From Edaphobacter dinghuensis (GTDB lineage Bacteria > Acidobacteriota > Terriglobia > Terriglobales > Acidobacteriaceae), in assembly GCF_014640335.1 (NCBI RefSeq), contig NZ_BMGT01000001.1, positions 868,001 to 932,000 on the forward strand: a DNA stretch of 64,000 bases, read 5' to 3'. The stretch's first letter is position 1. Each line of letters begins with the position of its first letter. The translations under genes were made by a program, and so were the position numbers. The notes under the pieces were generated by a model. That model saw only the letters and a list, made by a program, of their open reading frames with translations, ran no database searches and was not told the DNA's origin. This document shows, in pieces, positions 15,133-25,087 of this stretch.

Positions 15133-16974
15133 ATGGATAATATCCGACTGAAGTCGGTCAACTGGGAACACGGAATGCTGTTGACTCCCGAGCATTTTCT
15201 GCGTCAGGAGCACTACGTCGAGTCGCTGTTGTTCTGGAACATCGGCTATCTGACGACGGGATCGGGGCTGGTCGGCGGCGGTGTTCGCCTGCCTGCAAGC
15301 GATCTTGGCGCGGTACGTCATGATCCTACGGTTGTGCTTGAAGAGGGGCCGGAGACGCTGAGCCTCTCTATCAGCAAATGCCGCGGTCTGACGTCTTCAG
15401 GCTGGATCGTTGAGATCGAAGAGGGATCGGTGCTGTCGGAGAGATTCGCGAAGGAGCAGCTAGCAGGTGTGGCTGAGGCCATCGTTTATGTTATCTGCGA
15501 CCTTAGCGAAAAGCAGAAGATCGAAGGTGCTCCCGATGCGTTCAATCCGCAGATGAAGACGGAACGGACGTTCTCCTACAGAATTGCCCTCGACGTGACT
15601 GCTGCAGAAAAGGAGAACGCTATTGCAGTGGCGCGGCTGCGACGGCCTTCCGCGGGGATGCACTACGAAAAGGACCCGCAGTACATTCCGCCTTGCGTGT
15701 CGCTTTCCGCCTATAGTGAGCTGACCTCGGGCTGGCGGGAGATTATGGAGGCGGTCAATCACCTGGCAGCAGGATATGCGGAACTGCACCGTGCCATGCG
15801 GGAGTTTCTGGTGTTGTTCACCGAGCGCGGCATTGAGACCGAGGTCGACCGCGACTCGCTCAACTTTGCAGAGCGCATGGTGATGGTGCTGCAGGAAACC
15901 GCCTACCAGGTGCTTGATCGCAAGCAATCTCCGGAGAGCTTCTTCGGAAGCATTCGGAAGCTGCTGCACCAGGCGGCGACGTTCTTTGATCTGGCTCCCG
16001 GGATGCAGCAGTACTATGAGACGCTTCGCGAGACCGGTGAGACGGAGCTGATCGCGCTGATTGAGATACAGAAGCACACGCTGCAGACCGGGCGCACGCT
16101 GCGGCTTAATGACGATCTCGGTGTGGAGCTGCGATCTGCATTGCAGTCGCTCGGTGTGCTCGAAAAGCTGGAACGCGCGCTCGAAGGAAAGTACATCGAC
16201 TTCCGCCGCAGCCCTTCGCTCGAAGGCATGAATTTCATCTTCGACCGTCAGGGCAAGGTGCTTTACAAGCTGGCTGCGAAGCCTTCGCGAGTACAGGGTG
16301 TGGTGGATGAGCTGACCATCTTCTTCTCGCAGTTGCGGCTCGAAGGGCGAGATCGTTATCGGCTCATTCTTGTAGGTGATCGCAATCAACCCTATCCCAG
16401 AGGGACGACCATCAGTGCCGAGATTCGCCTGAATGAAGGAAGCGGTTTTCGTCGAGAGGCGATCATTCTGCAGGCCGAGGCCAAGCTCGACGACCAGTAC
16501 AACTTCGAGTTGGACTTCGAAGCGCAGGACGTGCCCACCATCACGGATGTGCGCGTAACGGTGCAGGCCTATCATGCGATCCATACCGCGCTGCTGTTTA
16601 CCCGGCACAGGTTCTTTGCCGGACGGACGTTCGATAGCCAGAGCGCCAGTCAGAGCAGCGGCCGAGCGAGTGAACCGGCCACAGTGTGGCCAGATGATCT
16701 GACAGCTACCCGGTTTGGGGCGCGAGAGAACAACCGTCTTGATCCATCGGGATTCGATGAGAGCTACAGTGCTGCTGCAACGGTAAGAAGCCGGGGAGAC
16801 GTCTCTTCGCGAGCGGCTGAGTATGCGAAGACACAGACTTCGACTGATCGTGCCCAGGCTGTAGATGCAGGCGACACTCTGCCGCCATGGAGTCCGCGAA
16901 AGCGTGAAGATGACTCTGGAGCCAATGAGCTTGATAGTGCAACAAGCCGTCCGCGACGACGGCGTTTGGAATAG
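15133..16974 (+). CDS. tssK: T6SS baseplate-membrane adaptor TssK with long C-terminal tail
   Basis: A 613-residue protein. The N-terminal VNWEHGMLLTPEHFLRQEHY matches the TssK opening 'W.eGM.l.PqHFq.q..y'. Residues up to about 490 cover the TssK shoulder, helical and head domains. Beyond that lies a roughly 120-residue Ser/Arg/Asp-rich, apparently disordered tail not found in the usual 440-450-residue TssK. In known systems TssK trimers connect the wedge to the TssL/TssM membrane complex through the C-terminal head. The tail, rich in Ser and Thr, would be a natural kinase target (inference). Confidence 0.85.
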   Translation: MDNIRLKSVNWEHGMLLTPEHFLRQEHYVESLLFWNIGYLTTGSGLVGGGVRLPASDLGAVRHDPTVVLEEGPETLSLSISKCRGLTSSGWIVEIEEGSVLSERFAKEQLAGVAEAIVYVICDLSEKQKIEGAPDAFNPQMKTERTFSYRIALDVTAAEKENAIAVARLRRPSAGMHYEKDPQYIPPCVSLSAYSELTSGWREIMEAVNHLAAGYAELHRAMREFLVLFTERGIETEVDRDSLNFAERMVMVLQETAYQVLDRKQSPESFFGSIRKLLHQAATFFDLAPGMQQYYETLRETGETELIALIEIQKHTLQTGRTLRLNDDLGVELRSALQSLGVLEKLERALEGKYIDFRRSPSLEGMNFIFDRQGKVLYKLAAKPSRVQGVVDELTIFFSQLRLEGRDRYRLILVGDRNQPYPRGTTISAEIRLNEGSGFRREAIILQAEAKLDDQYNFELDFEAQDVPTITDVRVTVQAYHAIHTALLFTRHRFFAGRTFDSQSASQSSGRASEPATVWPDDLTATRFGARENNRLDPSGFDESYSAAATVRSRGDVSSRAAEYAKTQTSTDRAQAVDAGDTLPPWSPRKREDDSGANELDSATSRPRRRRLE

Positions 16975-16983
16975 GAGAACGCC

Positions 16984-19629
16984 TTGGCATTGGACCTGAG
17001 TCTTTTATCGGATGATATGGAGCGCGCGCTGGAAGCGGCACGATTGCTTGCAGAGCGACGGAAGCAGTCGCTCATCCAGCCTGAACATCTGCTATATACA
17101 CTCTTCGACCATGAGAGCAGCCTGTTTGCGTTGCTGGAGCGCAACGGCGTAGCGTGCGGCGCGTTGCTGGATGCTCTTGCGATGAAGGTGAATGGCTCTG
17201 ACGGCGGTACGCTCGAACCGGGGCGCAGGCCAGTGGCTTCACAGGCCCTGCGAAAGCTGCTTGAAAAAAGCCTGGAGCGCACCAGCGGGCGCAGAGGTAC
17301 GAACGTTGAACCTATTGACGTGCTTCTCTCCGCGGTGGAGTTAGGTGAAACCGCATTGAAGGCAGACCTGCGCGAAGCTGGAATTACGAAAGAGTCTGTT
17401 GAAAAAATTGACGAAGCGCAAAAGACACTGAAGGATACGTATGAGCCGGAGAAGGCATCACGTTCGGAAGGCGCAGCATCGGGTCGAGTGCTGGAGCGCT
17501 TTGGTCGGGACCTGACTGCTGCGGCGCGCGCCGGAGAGCTCTCGCCGGTGGTGGGGCGCGACGAAGAGATTCGTCAGCTGATTCAGACGCTGCTGCGCAA
17601 GACGAAGAACAATCCGGTACTGGTCGGCGATCCCGGTACAGGCAAGACCGCCATCGTCGATGGATTGGCGCTGCGCATTGCGGCAGGCGATGCTCCGGAG
17701 AGTCTGCGGATGTGTCGCGTCATCTCTCTTGATCTGGCAGCTCTAGTTGCAGGAGCAAAGTATCGCGGTGAGTTTGAGGAGCGAATCAAAGGTGTCATCG
17801 ACGAAGTGAGGTTGAAGAAGGGTGAGATCATCCTGTTTCTGGATGAGCTGCATCAACTGGTTGGCGCAGGCGGCACAGAGGGCGGTATGGACGCCGCCAA
17901 TCTTCTGAAGCCGGCGCTGGCGCGGGGCGAGCTGCGCTGCGTTGGAGCGACGACCTTTGACGAGTATCGCGAGCGCATTGAAAAAGATGGAGCGTTGGCG
18001 CGCCGCTTCGAGCAGGTACAGGTTAAGGAACCGACCGACGAGTCCATGCTGTATATCCTGCGCGGCATCCGCGAGCGATACGAGGCCTTCCATGGGGTAA
18101 AGCTGTCGGATGAGGCATTGCAGTCTGCAGTGAAGTTGTCGCGGCGTTACCTGCGCGACAGGTTTCTTCCGGACAAGGCGATTGATGTGATCGACGCGGC
18201 AACGGCGCGTCTGCGTATGCAGATTGAATCGAAGCCTACGCACGTCGATCAGCAGGAACGGCTGTTGCTGCGAAAGCGGGCTGAACTGGAATCGTTGCGC
18301 GGTGCGTCGGCGAGTGCGCAGCAGAAAAAATCGATAGCGGCGCTTGAAGAAGAGATTGCTGTGCTCGATCCTCAGGTTTCGACGCTGGTGGAGGCATGGG
18401 ACAGCCAACGGATGGCTTCATCGGAGCTGAAGAAGACGCTTCAAGCGATTGAAGAGCAGAACCGTCTTCTGCAGGCGGCTGAGGCTGCAGGCGACGTGAC
18501 CAAGGCCGCAGAGATACGGTATGGCGCGCTCAAATATCTGGAGCAACAGAAGGCTGATCTTGAGACGAAGACTGCTACGGTGCGAGAGTCCCCGATGGTG
18601 TCCGACGAGGTGCAGCCATCGCACATCGCCGAGGTGATCGCAGAACGTTCGGGCATTCCGGTAAGCCGTCTTCTCGAGAGCGAGCGAGACCGCCTGCTTA
18701 AGCTCGATGAGCGGTTGGCAGAGCGGGTCTTTGGTCAGCCGGATGCAATTCAAGCTGTAGCAGAGGCCGCGCGACGGATGCGCACGGACCTGCAATTGAA
18801 GCGAAGTCCAAACTCGTTCCTTTTTGTAGGGCCGACCGGTGTTGGCAAGACAGAGTTGGCAAAAGCCCTGGCTGAGGCGCTCTTTGACGATGAACGTGCG
18901 CTGATTCGCATTGATATGGGGGAGTACAAAGATAAGTCTTCCGCGGCCAGCCTGATCGGCTCGCGGCCGGGTCTGGTCGGCTCCGATGAGGGAGGTTTCC
19001 TGACAGAACAGGTTCGTCGCTCTCCCTATTCGATCGTACTCTTCGACGAAGTGGAGAAAGGCCATCCCGAGATTCTCGATCTGTTGCTGGGTGTTCTGGA
19101 CGAGGGCCGTTTGACGGATGCCAAGGGGCGGTTCTGCGACTTTTCCAATACGATCGTGCTCTTCACTTCAAACCTCGGCGTGCGCGAATCTATGGGTGCG
19201 GAAAACGATAGCGAGCGTAAGCAGATCATCCTTGAAGTTGTGCGTGCGAGTCTGCGTCCTGAACTGTACAACCGCATCGGCCAGATCATTGCCTTCAATC
19301 CACTCAGCGAACCGGAGCTGGAGCGCATCGTCGGTGTCCATCTGGCAGGCCTGACCAGAAAGTTGGAAGAAGATCGCGATATCCGGCTAGCAGTAAGTCC
19401 GGGCGCGGTGTCTCTGCTTGCGGCACATTCGTACGACCCTGAATATGGCGCACGCCCGGCTGGCCGCGTCATGCAGCAGATGGTGCTTGCTCCTCTGGCC
19501 AATGCACTACTGGCCCAGGACATTCTTCCAGGGCAGCATGTTCAGCTCGATGCGGATGAGGATGGTCTGAGTTTTAACGTAGTAGAACCCGACGTTGCGA
19601 CCGACACGCAGGAGACCGTAACGCGATGA
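16984..19629 (+). CDS. clpV: T6SS sheath-recycling AAA+ ATPase ClpV (TssH)
   Basis: An 881-residue ClpB-type double AAA+ ATPase with a TTG start behind AGGAG. An N-terminal Clp-N repeat domain comes first (about 1-150). The first AAA module has Walker A GDPGTGKT (about 215-222) and Walker B ILFLDE. A coiled-coil middle domain lies near 410-530. The second module has GPTGVGKT (about 616-623) and VLFDEVEK, followed by the ClpB C-terminal D2-small domain. Its location between tssK and other T6SS genes identifies it as ClpV, which disassembles contracted sheath, rather than housekeeping ClpB. The stop overlaps the next start as ATGA. Confidence 0.9.
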   Translation: MALDLSLLSDDMERALEAARLLAERRKQSLIQPEHLLYTLFDHESSLFALLERNGVACGALLDALAMKVNGSDGGTLEPGRRPVASQALRKLLEKSLERTSGRRGTNVEPIDVLLSAVELGETALKADLREAGITKESVEKIDEAQKTLKDTYEPEKASRSEGAASGRVLERFGRDLTAAARAGELSPVVGRDEEIRQLIQTLLRKTKNNPVLVGDPGTGKTAIVDGLALRIAAGDAPESLRMCRVISLDLAALVAGAKYRGEFEERIKGVIDEVRLKKGEIILFLDELHQLVGAGGTEGGMDAANLLKPALARGELRCVGATTFDEYRERIEKDGALARRFEQVQVKEPTDESMLYILRGIRERYEAFHGVKLSDEALQSAVKLSRRYLRDRFLPDKAIDVIDAATARLRMQIESKPTHVDQQERLLLRKRAELESLRGASASAQQKKSIAALEEEIAVLDPQVSTLVEAWDSQRMASSELKKTLQAIEEQNRLLQAAEAAGDVTKAAEIRYGALKYLEQQKADLETKTATVRESPMVSDEVQPSHIAEVIAERSGIPVSRLLESERDRLLKLDERLAERVFGQPDAIQAVAEAARRMRTDLQLKRSPNSFLFVGPTGVGKTELAKALAEALFDDERALIRIDMGEYKDKSSAASLIGSRPGLVGSDEGGFLTEQVRRSPYSIVLFDEVEKGHPEILDLLLGVLDEGRLTDAKGRFCDFSNTIVLFTSNLGVRESMGAENDSERKQIILEVVRASLRPELYNRIGQIIAFNPLSEPELERIVGVHLAGLTRKLEEDRDIRLAVSPGAVSLLAAHSYDPEYGARPAGRVMQQMVLAPLANALLAQDILPGQHVQLDADEDGLSFNVVEPDVATDTQETVTR

Positions 19630-21794
19630 GCGTCAATAAAATTGTGAAGAAGATACTTTGGTCTGGTGTAGCCCTGGTTCTGTTACCGGGGCTAGCCATT
19701 ACTGCACAGGCACAGAACAAGCTGACAGCCGCCGAGGCATATAGCGGCTGGTTGAATCTTTTTGATGGTGCCTCTACGAATGGATGGGACTCGACGAGCG
19801 GCTGGACGACGCAGCAACAGTCGCTTAGCACGTCGATGGCGGCCGACCGGCGAATCGTTACTGCACTTCCCTTCGCGGACTTCATTCTGAACTTTGAGTT
19901 TCGTTCGAATGCTACGCCTTCAGGCGCTGCGGTTCGGATTCGAGTGCCTCACAGCGGCGAGCCGGAGGGCAGTGGTTATTGGATTACCCTGGGCGATTCG
20001 AAGCCCGATTGGCCCGCAGGCAGCGTCGTGCTGAAGAGTAAAAGCAGCCTGTCGACCCCTGCATTGAATGTATGGCACAAGGTTTCCATTGAGGCGAACG
20101 GCAGCCATATCGTCGTGCAGATCGATGGGCAGCGGACGGCAGAGACGACCGACGACAGTGCAAAGGCTGGATACATCCAGTTTCAGACGGCTCGTGGAGC
20201 AGGTCTCGATCTTCGCAACATCTATGTGAAACCGCTCAACGTCAATTCTGTATTCAACAACGTCGACCTCTCCGGCTGGAAGAACATACCGTTTACTCCG
20301 AAGCCGGGAGAGGGTGTAGGCCACTCGTTGGCAAAGATGTTCAGCTTCGGTTCCGGCGGTAAATCTCATACTGCAAACTGGTCGGTAAAAGGCGGGAAGA
20401 TACATGGTGAAAGCGGACCAGGCTCCCTTGAGACAACTGGGTCGTACGATGATTTCGTATTGCAGATTACAGGCAGTGCCCAGGTGGAAGAGAAGAAGAA
20501 AGATGCATTCCCTGCAATCTATTTCAGAAATGAAGCGGGAAGCATAGCGACGGGCTATCCACTGGGAATCGGAAACAAAAGTGGAGAGCTGCGTGGCTTG
20601 GCGCGGCCCCTGAAGCCGCTTGCAACACAGCCGGCCATGTCGGAGACGGTCGTCGCCGGAGGCCGAGTGATCGGTATCTTCATTAATGGCTCGCTGACGA
20701 CGCTTTATACCGACACGCGTCCGGAGAGTGCTACGACGAAAACTGGAGCAAGGGTCAAGACAGGCACTATCAGCCTGGATATGCCGGAAGATGTGAAATC
20801 GATCGACGTTAGCAACGTCGCTGTTGAGTCGATTCCGAACTCGTTTGGCGGTGTTGTCCATGCCGCTGTGCCGAAGCCCGTGCCGTCTGCGGCGACATCA
20901 GAAGTATCTGCGCCAGCGCAATCTGCGAGCATTGCCGCACAGACGGCACAGATTGCGGCTGCACTGGGTACTCCAACTCCGCAGGCCCGGCAGCAGGTGG
21001 CGCAACTGATGAGCGAGGCGCTGAAGACCGACGATCCACAACAACAGATGCAGTTGTACGACCAGGTTGTTCGCATCGATCCTAACAACGCTGCCGCAGT
21101 GCAGGGATATAAAGAGGCAGCGGCCAAAGCTGCAGCGCAACAGCAGCAACAGCAGCAGCAACAAAATCAGGCCCAGCAGCAAGAGGTAAGCGCAAGTCAG
21201 CGTGATCGCCAGGTATCGGATTCGTTGGCGGCCGCGCAGAGCGCTTTTCTGAGTGGAGACCTGAAGCATGCAGACAAGCTATTAAGCGTGGCAGAGCGCC
21301 TCGCACCTGAAAATCCTTTGGCTCGCGATCTCCGGTCGAGAATCGACGCAGCATTCAGCTTGAGACACCGGCTTGTCTATCTGGCGTCAGGAGCGGGCAT
21401 TCTAGCTCTATTCGGTGTGGGCGGCCTGTTCTGGCGGTCACGAAGACGCGTCCGCTTTCCCGTGCTGCAGATTGTTCAAGGGCTCGATCAGGGAAGGCTG
21501 TACCCGGTGGATCGCGATGTGGTGCGGATTGGCGGCATCGCCCAGGACGGAGCGCAGAAGAACGATATCGTCATCCGCGATGTGGAGCACATGATCTCGC
21601 GCTTCCACTGCGAGGTACGGAAGAAAGACGGCCACTTTTTCCTTATCGACACCAACAGCTCGAATGGAACCAAAGTCAATGGAGAGCCGGCGCGGCCGAG
21701 CCAGCCTATCGCACTTCGCAAGGGATCGAAGATTGATCTCGGCGGCTCGACGGTATTGCGGTTTGATTTTGAAAAGAAGAAGAGGCAAACGTAG
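19626..21794 (+). CDS. Periplasmic DUF1080-like / transmembrane / cytosolic FHA protein
   Basis: A 722-residue multidomain protein. In order: signal peptide (to about residue 29, ending TAQAQ); two concanavalin-like DUF1080-type (3-keto-disaccharide hydrolase family) beta-sandwich modules (about 37-205 and 211-405; the first begins GWLNLFDG); an Ala/Pro/Gln-rich stretch; TPR-like helices (455-495 and 540-575) around a glutamine run; a transmembrane helix (about 583-605); and a cytosolic FHA domain (about 612-720) with SRFHCEV and SSNGTKVNG. The topology links a periplasmic, possibly glycan-binding region to a cytosolic phosphothreonine reader. It is coupled to clpV. It could sense the cell wall or anchor the T6SS (inference). 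Confidence 0.8.
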   Translation: MSVNKIVKKILWSGVALVLLPGLAITAQAQNKLTAAEAYSGWLNLFDGASTNGWDSTSGWTTQQQSLSTSMAADRRIVTALPFADFILNFEFRSNATPSGAAVRIRVPHSGEPEGSGYWITLGDSKPDWPAGSVVLKSKSSLSTPALNVWHKVSIEANGSHIVVQIDGQRTAETTDDSAKAGYIQFQTARGAGLDLRNIYVKPLNVNSVFNNVDLSGWKNIPFTPKPGEGVGHSLAKMFSFGSGGKSHTANWSVKGGKIHGESGPGSLETTGSYDDFVLQITGSAQVEEKKKDAFPAIYFRNEAGSIATGYPLGIGNKSGELRGLARPLKPLATQPAMSETVVAGGRVIGIFINGSLTTLYTDTRPESATTKTGARVKTGTISLDMPEDVKSIDVSNVAVESIPNSFGGVVHAAVPKPVPSAATSEVSAPAQSASIAAQTAQIAAALGTPTPQARQQVAQLMSEALKTDDPQQQMQLYDQVVRIDPNNAAAVQGYKEAAAKAAAQQQQQQQQQNQAQQQEVSASQRDRQVSDSLAAAQSAFLSGDLKHADKLLSVAERLAPENPLARDLRSRIDAAFSLRHRLVYLASGAGILALFGVGGLFWRSRRRVRFPVLQIVQGLDQGRLYPVDRDVVRIGGIAQDGAQKNDIVIRDVEHMISRFHCEVRKKDGHFFLIDTNSSNGTKVNGEPARPSQPIALRKGSKIDLGGSTVLRFDFEKKKRQT

Positions 21795-21878
21795 GCAGCT
21801 CGTCAGTAAAAAATAAATGCCCGATAGAACAGGCAAGAGACTGGAAGAGCTTTATGAACACGGGAAGATCGGATATCG

Positions 21879-22604
21879 ATGCAGATACGGATTCAAGCTT
21901 CAGCAGAGAGCCATGTTGGCCAGGTGCGGACGACGAATGAAGATGCGTTCGGCTTCGATCTCGATCGAGGACTCTTCGTGGTCTGCGATGGCGTTGGCGG
22001 ACGCCGTGCCGGTGAGGTGGCCAGTCGTCTCGCCGTCGATTCCCTGCTTGAGACATTTGTTCGGCAAACGACGGAGAACATAGGAGGTAACTTGCTTCAT
22101 CGAGCGATCCAACGAGTCAATCGCATCTTGAATGACTCCTCTCGCTCCGAACCTGCTTATGCGGGAATGAGTACGACTGTCGTCGCTGCACACTTCGACG
22201 GCCAGCGCATGACGATCGCGCATGTTGGAGACAGCAGAGCTTATTTGATGCGCGACCTTTCCCTGCACCGACTGACAGAAGATCATTCCTTGCTGGTGGA
22301 GCATATGCGCGCAGGGCGAAGAAAGATGTCGGAGGCTCAGACCGCAAAGCTCGAAGGCGTCTTAACACAGGCGCTCGGCGCCGGCCAGTTCGTTGTGCCG
22401 GTGGTAACGACGATACGAGTAAGAATCGGAGACTGTTTTTTGTTGGCGACGGATGGCTTGACGCGCACGATCTCGCACTCGGAGATACAGTCTCACCTGA
22501 TTGCATCCGTCTCTCCGGAGCATGCTTGTCATCAACTAATCAGCGCTGCCAATCGTTCTGGAGGCAGCGACAACATTACCTGCATGGTGGTTCAGATCGA
22601 TTAA
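21879..22604 (+). CDS. PP2C-type Ser/Thr protein phosphatase
   Basis: A 241-residue PP2C/PPM phosphatase. The metal-binding motifs are intact: NED near the start (Glu21, Asp22), VCDGVGG (Asp37), the central GMSTT and HVGDSRAYL, the LLATDGL aspartate and the C-terminal SGGSDNITCMV. It is cytosolic, with no extra domains. In other T6SSs the phosphatase (PppA) reverses kinase (PpkA) action on the FHA protein. This gene sits between the FHA receptor and vgrG, and the kinase is in the divergent operon, so the pair probably balances phosphorylation of T6SS components. Confidence 0.92.
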   Translation: MQIRIQASAESHVGQVRTTNEDAFGFDLDRGLFVVCDGVGGRRAGEVASRLAVDSLLETFVRQTTENIGGNLLHRAIQRVNRILNDSSRSEPAYAGMSTTVVAAHFDGQRMTIAHVGDSRAYLMRDLSLHRLTEDHSLLVEHMRAGRRKMSEAQTAKLEGVLTQALGAGQFVVPVVTTIRVRIGDCFLLATDGLTRTISHSEIQSHLIASVSPEHACHQLISAANRSGGSDNITCMVVQID

Positions 22605-22684
22605 TGAATTTGGTAAAGCAACAGATGGATCGATTTGCAAGGTGAGCGGCAACAACATCAGATCACGGCAATAAGGAGTCGAAT

Positions 22685-24271
22685 ATGGCACAGGCAAGTG
22701 TCGTTATTGGATCAAATGAGATTCTCGGAACGCTCTGGAGTGTGATCGAAGTACACCAGATACTCAATCAGCATTGGCATTGCAGCATCACGCTTCGCAA
22801 TACGCTTGATGCGCGCCCCAATGTCGAAAATTTGTTAGGCCAACCGCTTAAGATTTCTACCTCCACCGTAGAGAGTGGTGAAAATGTTATCTTTTCGGGC
22901 ACTGTTGTCGAGAGCCGTTTGATCTACGAGGTCACTGGAAGTTACGGGGCTGTGATCGAGGCGTTCTCAGACAGTTGGAAACTCGATCAGGCAGAGCGGC
23001 AGGCATACTTCAAAAAAGAGTCGACACAACAAGTGGCCAGCACGATCTTATCGAACAACGGGCTCAGCCTTACAGGCTCAATTCCCTCGCAGCCGGAGAT
23101 GAGTTATGTGCAGTGGGAGGAGACCGACTATCGATTTTTGCTTCGTCTCGTGGATGGATCTGAAGCGTGGTTGCGGCCGTCGCTCGAGTCTCCGGGAATC
23201 GAAGTACAGACGGCTTTTCAGTCTGGTCCTACTCTCGAGTGGCGACAGGGAGAGTTTGGATTGCTGGAGTGGCAGACCAACGGACAGCTTCGCCCGCTGC
23301 TGTATGAGGGCACTCACTATGACGCGCTGCCGATGAAGACCCAGTCTTATAACGGTGTTAAAAGCGACGCTGTCTTTTATGGCGGCGCGGCGGAGAAGAT
23401 GGTTGCCGCCGTGAAACAACAGGGTGCGAACCTGCCTCCTGCCTCGGTCTCTGACCGAAATCGTGCCATCACGCTCGACCATTATCACGATCTTCTTCAG
23501 AAGGAATCGCGACGAGCGCTGGCTTCTTCGGTTACCTGCAATGGTGTGAGCCGTGAGCCGCGTGTGTGTGCAGGAGGCACCGTTACTGTCGCCGGACTGT
23601 CAGAGGTTGACGCAACTTACGGTGTTGTCGAGTGTGTTCATCGCTGGACGCCCAAGGGCTATGAAAATCACTTCAAGGCAACACCGGCACAGCGCTGGTC
23701 GAATCCTGAGCGGCTTGAGAGACCCAATCTCGACGGGCTCTATCCCGCACGCGTCATCGCTAATCACGATCCGCATAACCAGGGCCGAATCCGTATTCAG
23801 TATTACTGGCAGGACAAGTCGGAGTCGACATGGGTCCGGCTGATCTCGGCACATGCAGGAGCAGACCGCGGCATACTCTTTCTTCCTGAAGTGGGTGACG
23901 AGGTAGCCATCGCGTTTGAAGAAGGCGATGTAGAGCGTCCCTATATTCTTGGATCGCTCTGGACAGGAGTACAACAGCCGCCGAGTGCGGGCTACTGGTC
24001 AGCCGGCGAGGTGAATGGATCGGAGTTTGCCGACAATAACCTTAAGCGCATTGTCACCAAGTCGGGCCATCGCATTACGCTGGCCGATAATCCCGGTCAG
24101 GAGACGATTACGCTGGCGACTCCTAAAAATGTGCGCATCACGATGACGGAAAAGGCAAACGAGACAGGACGCCCTGCCATCGTCTTCGAATCGCAGGGAG
24201 ACATTCTGTTCTCAGCACCGCAAGGACGCATCCATTTCCGCAGTGCGACTCGCTCGCATGAGACAGGTTGA
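22685..24271 (+). CDS. vgrG: T6SS spike protein VgrG
   Basis: A 528-residue VgrG. The N-terminal 340 residues have the gp27-like beta domains, including the YVQWEETDYRFLLRLV stretch typical of VgrG. A gp5-like OB-fold follows (about 345-430) with GLYPARVIANHDP, NQGRIRIQYYW, TWVRL, FLPEVGDEV and YILGSLW. The C-terminal tail is short, with only a brief beta-helix-like portion and no effector domain. It ends the rightward T6SS operon and converges on the leftward accessory operon. The preceding 80 bases carry AATAAGGAGTCGA as ribosome site. The spike caps the Hcp tube. Confidence 0.93.
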   Translation: MAQASVVIGSNEILGTLWSVIEVHQILNQHWHCSITLRNTLDARPNVENLLGQPLKISTSTVESGENVIFSGTVVESRLIYEVTGSYGAVIEAFSDSWKLDQAERQAYFKKESTQQVASTILSNNGLSLTGSIPSQPEMSYVQWEETDYRFLLRLVDGSEAWLRPSLESPGIEVQTAFQSGPTLEWRQGEFGLLEWQTNGQLRPLLYEGTHYDALPMKTQSYNGVKSDAVFYGGAAEKMVAAVKQQGANLPPASVSDRNRAITLDHYHDLLQKESRRALASSVTCNGVSREPRVCAGGTVTVAGLSEVDATYGVVECVHRWTPKGYENHFKATPAQRWSNPERLERPNLDGLYPARVIANHDPHNQGRIRIQYYWQDKSESTWVRLISAHAGADRGILFLPEVGDEVAIAFEEGDVERPYILGSLWTGVQQPPSAGYWSAGEVNGSEFADNNLKRIVTKSGHRITLADNPGQETITLATPKNVRITMTEKANETGRPAIVFESQGDILFSAPQGRIHFRSATRSHETG

Positions 24272-24325
24272 TTCCGGCGGTACTGTCTCCACCTATTTCA
24301 ATGCTGCATTTGCAAAGACGGAGCG

Positions 24326-25087
24326 TCAATCTCGTGTGAGACGTACCGCATCGAAAGGCGGTTTCGTCTTTGCAAGTGCGCCCCAGAACTGCTCCGGAAG
24401 CTGGCGGGAAAGAACCAGCAGTCCTCCATCCTCCTCGCTCTCGCGCATGTAACCTTTGCAGGCAGGAAGCCATGCATCCAACTCTGCGGTGAAGGCAGGA
24501 TGCGGGTGAGCAAGCGCACCCTCGGTCAGCAAGGGTATATAGAAAGGAAAGCTTTCGAGTGAGACGTCGGTGATTCTGGGTTGTAAAAACGCTGTCGCTG
24601 CGGGCAGAAAGCCACCCGGTTTGGATGTCGCGATTCGAATCAGCACGCCCGACCCGAGCAGGGCTTTCCATGCCGAGATCTGTGCGGCAGGATCCTCTGT
24701 CTGAACGCGAAAGACGCGGTACATCACGGGGCGTAAGGTGCCGGGCGCAGCGGCAAGAAACTCTTCTTTGGTCCAGGTGGTGGGCGCATCTTGATTCGGC
24801 CATACGCCGAGTCCGATCTCGGGCTGCCAAATGCGAGCGTTGGTGCGCAGCAGAGAAATCTCTGCATCGGGGCGGCAGCGATCGAACTGCAGCATTACTT
24901 CCTGGCCAATCGTGTGCTCGAAAGGTTCGAGATGAGTGAGAAGGCAATCCACCGCTGCCTGATAATCGGGGTGAGGCCCGCCATCCGGAGCAAACGGTGT
25001 TTCGAGGACGGCAGCAGTCCAACTGTCGGGACAGGCCATCTCGCGCAGGCGAAGACGCGATGTTGTTGAGCCTGACAAAGAGGTCAT
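24326..25087 (-). CDS. Unknown T6SS-linked protein A (YMRES-EDGGL motif)
   Basis: A 253-residue protein with no recognised family, signal peptide or transmembrane helix. The C-terminal 50 residues (FPFYIPLL, then [24 protein letters not shown]) are clearly related to the end of the upstream-encoded protein (25084-25989), where the motif is [15 protein letters not shown]. Its start overlaps that gene's stop as ATGA. It is last in the leftward accessory operon opposite vgrG. It could be an effector, an immunity protein or an adaptor; nothing visible decides. Confidence 0.6.

Noticed and set aside
15460..16608. 382-codon frame on the - strand inside tssK
   Set aside because: No recognisable domain; fully overlaps tssK, which has strong family motifs and operon context.
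16984..19629. Housekeeping ClpB
   Set aside because: Location between tssK and T6SS signalling genes favours ClpV, although ClpB and ClpV share the architecture.
19626..21794. DUF1080-like protein as an ordinary sugar hydrolase
   Set aside because: The TM helix plus FHA domain and coupling to clpV argue for a T6SS receptor or anchor rather than a free enzyme.
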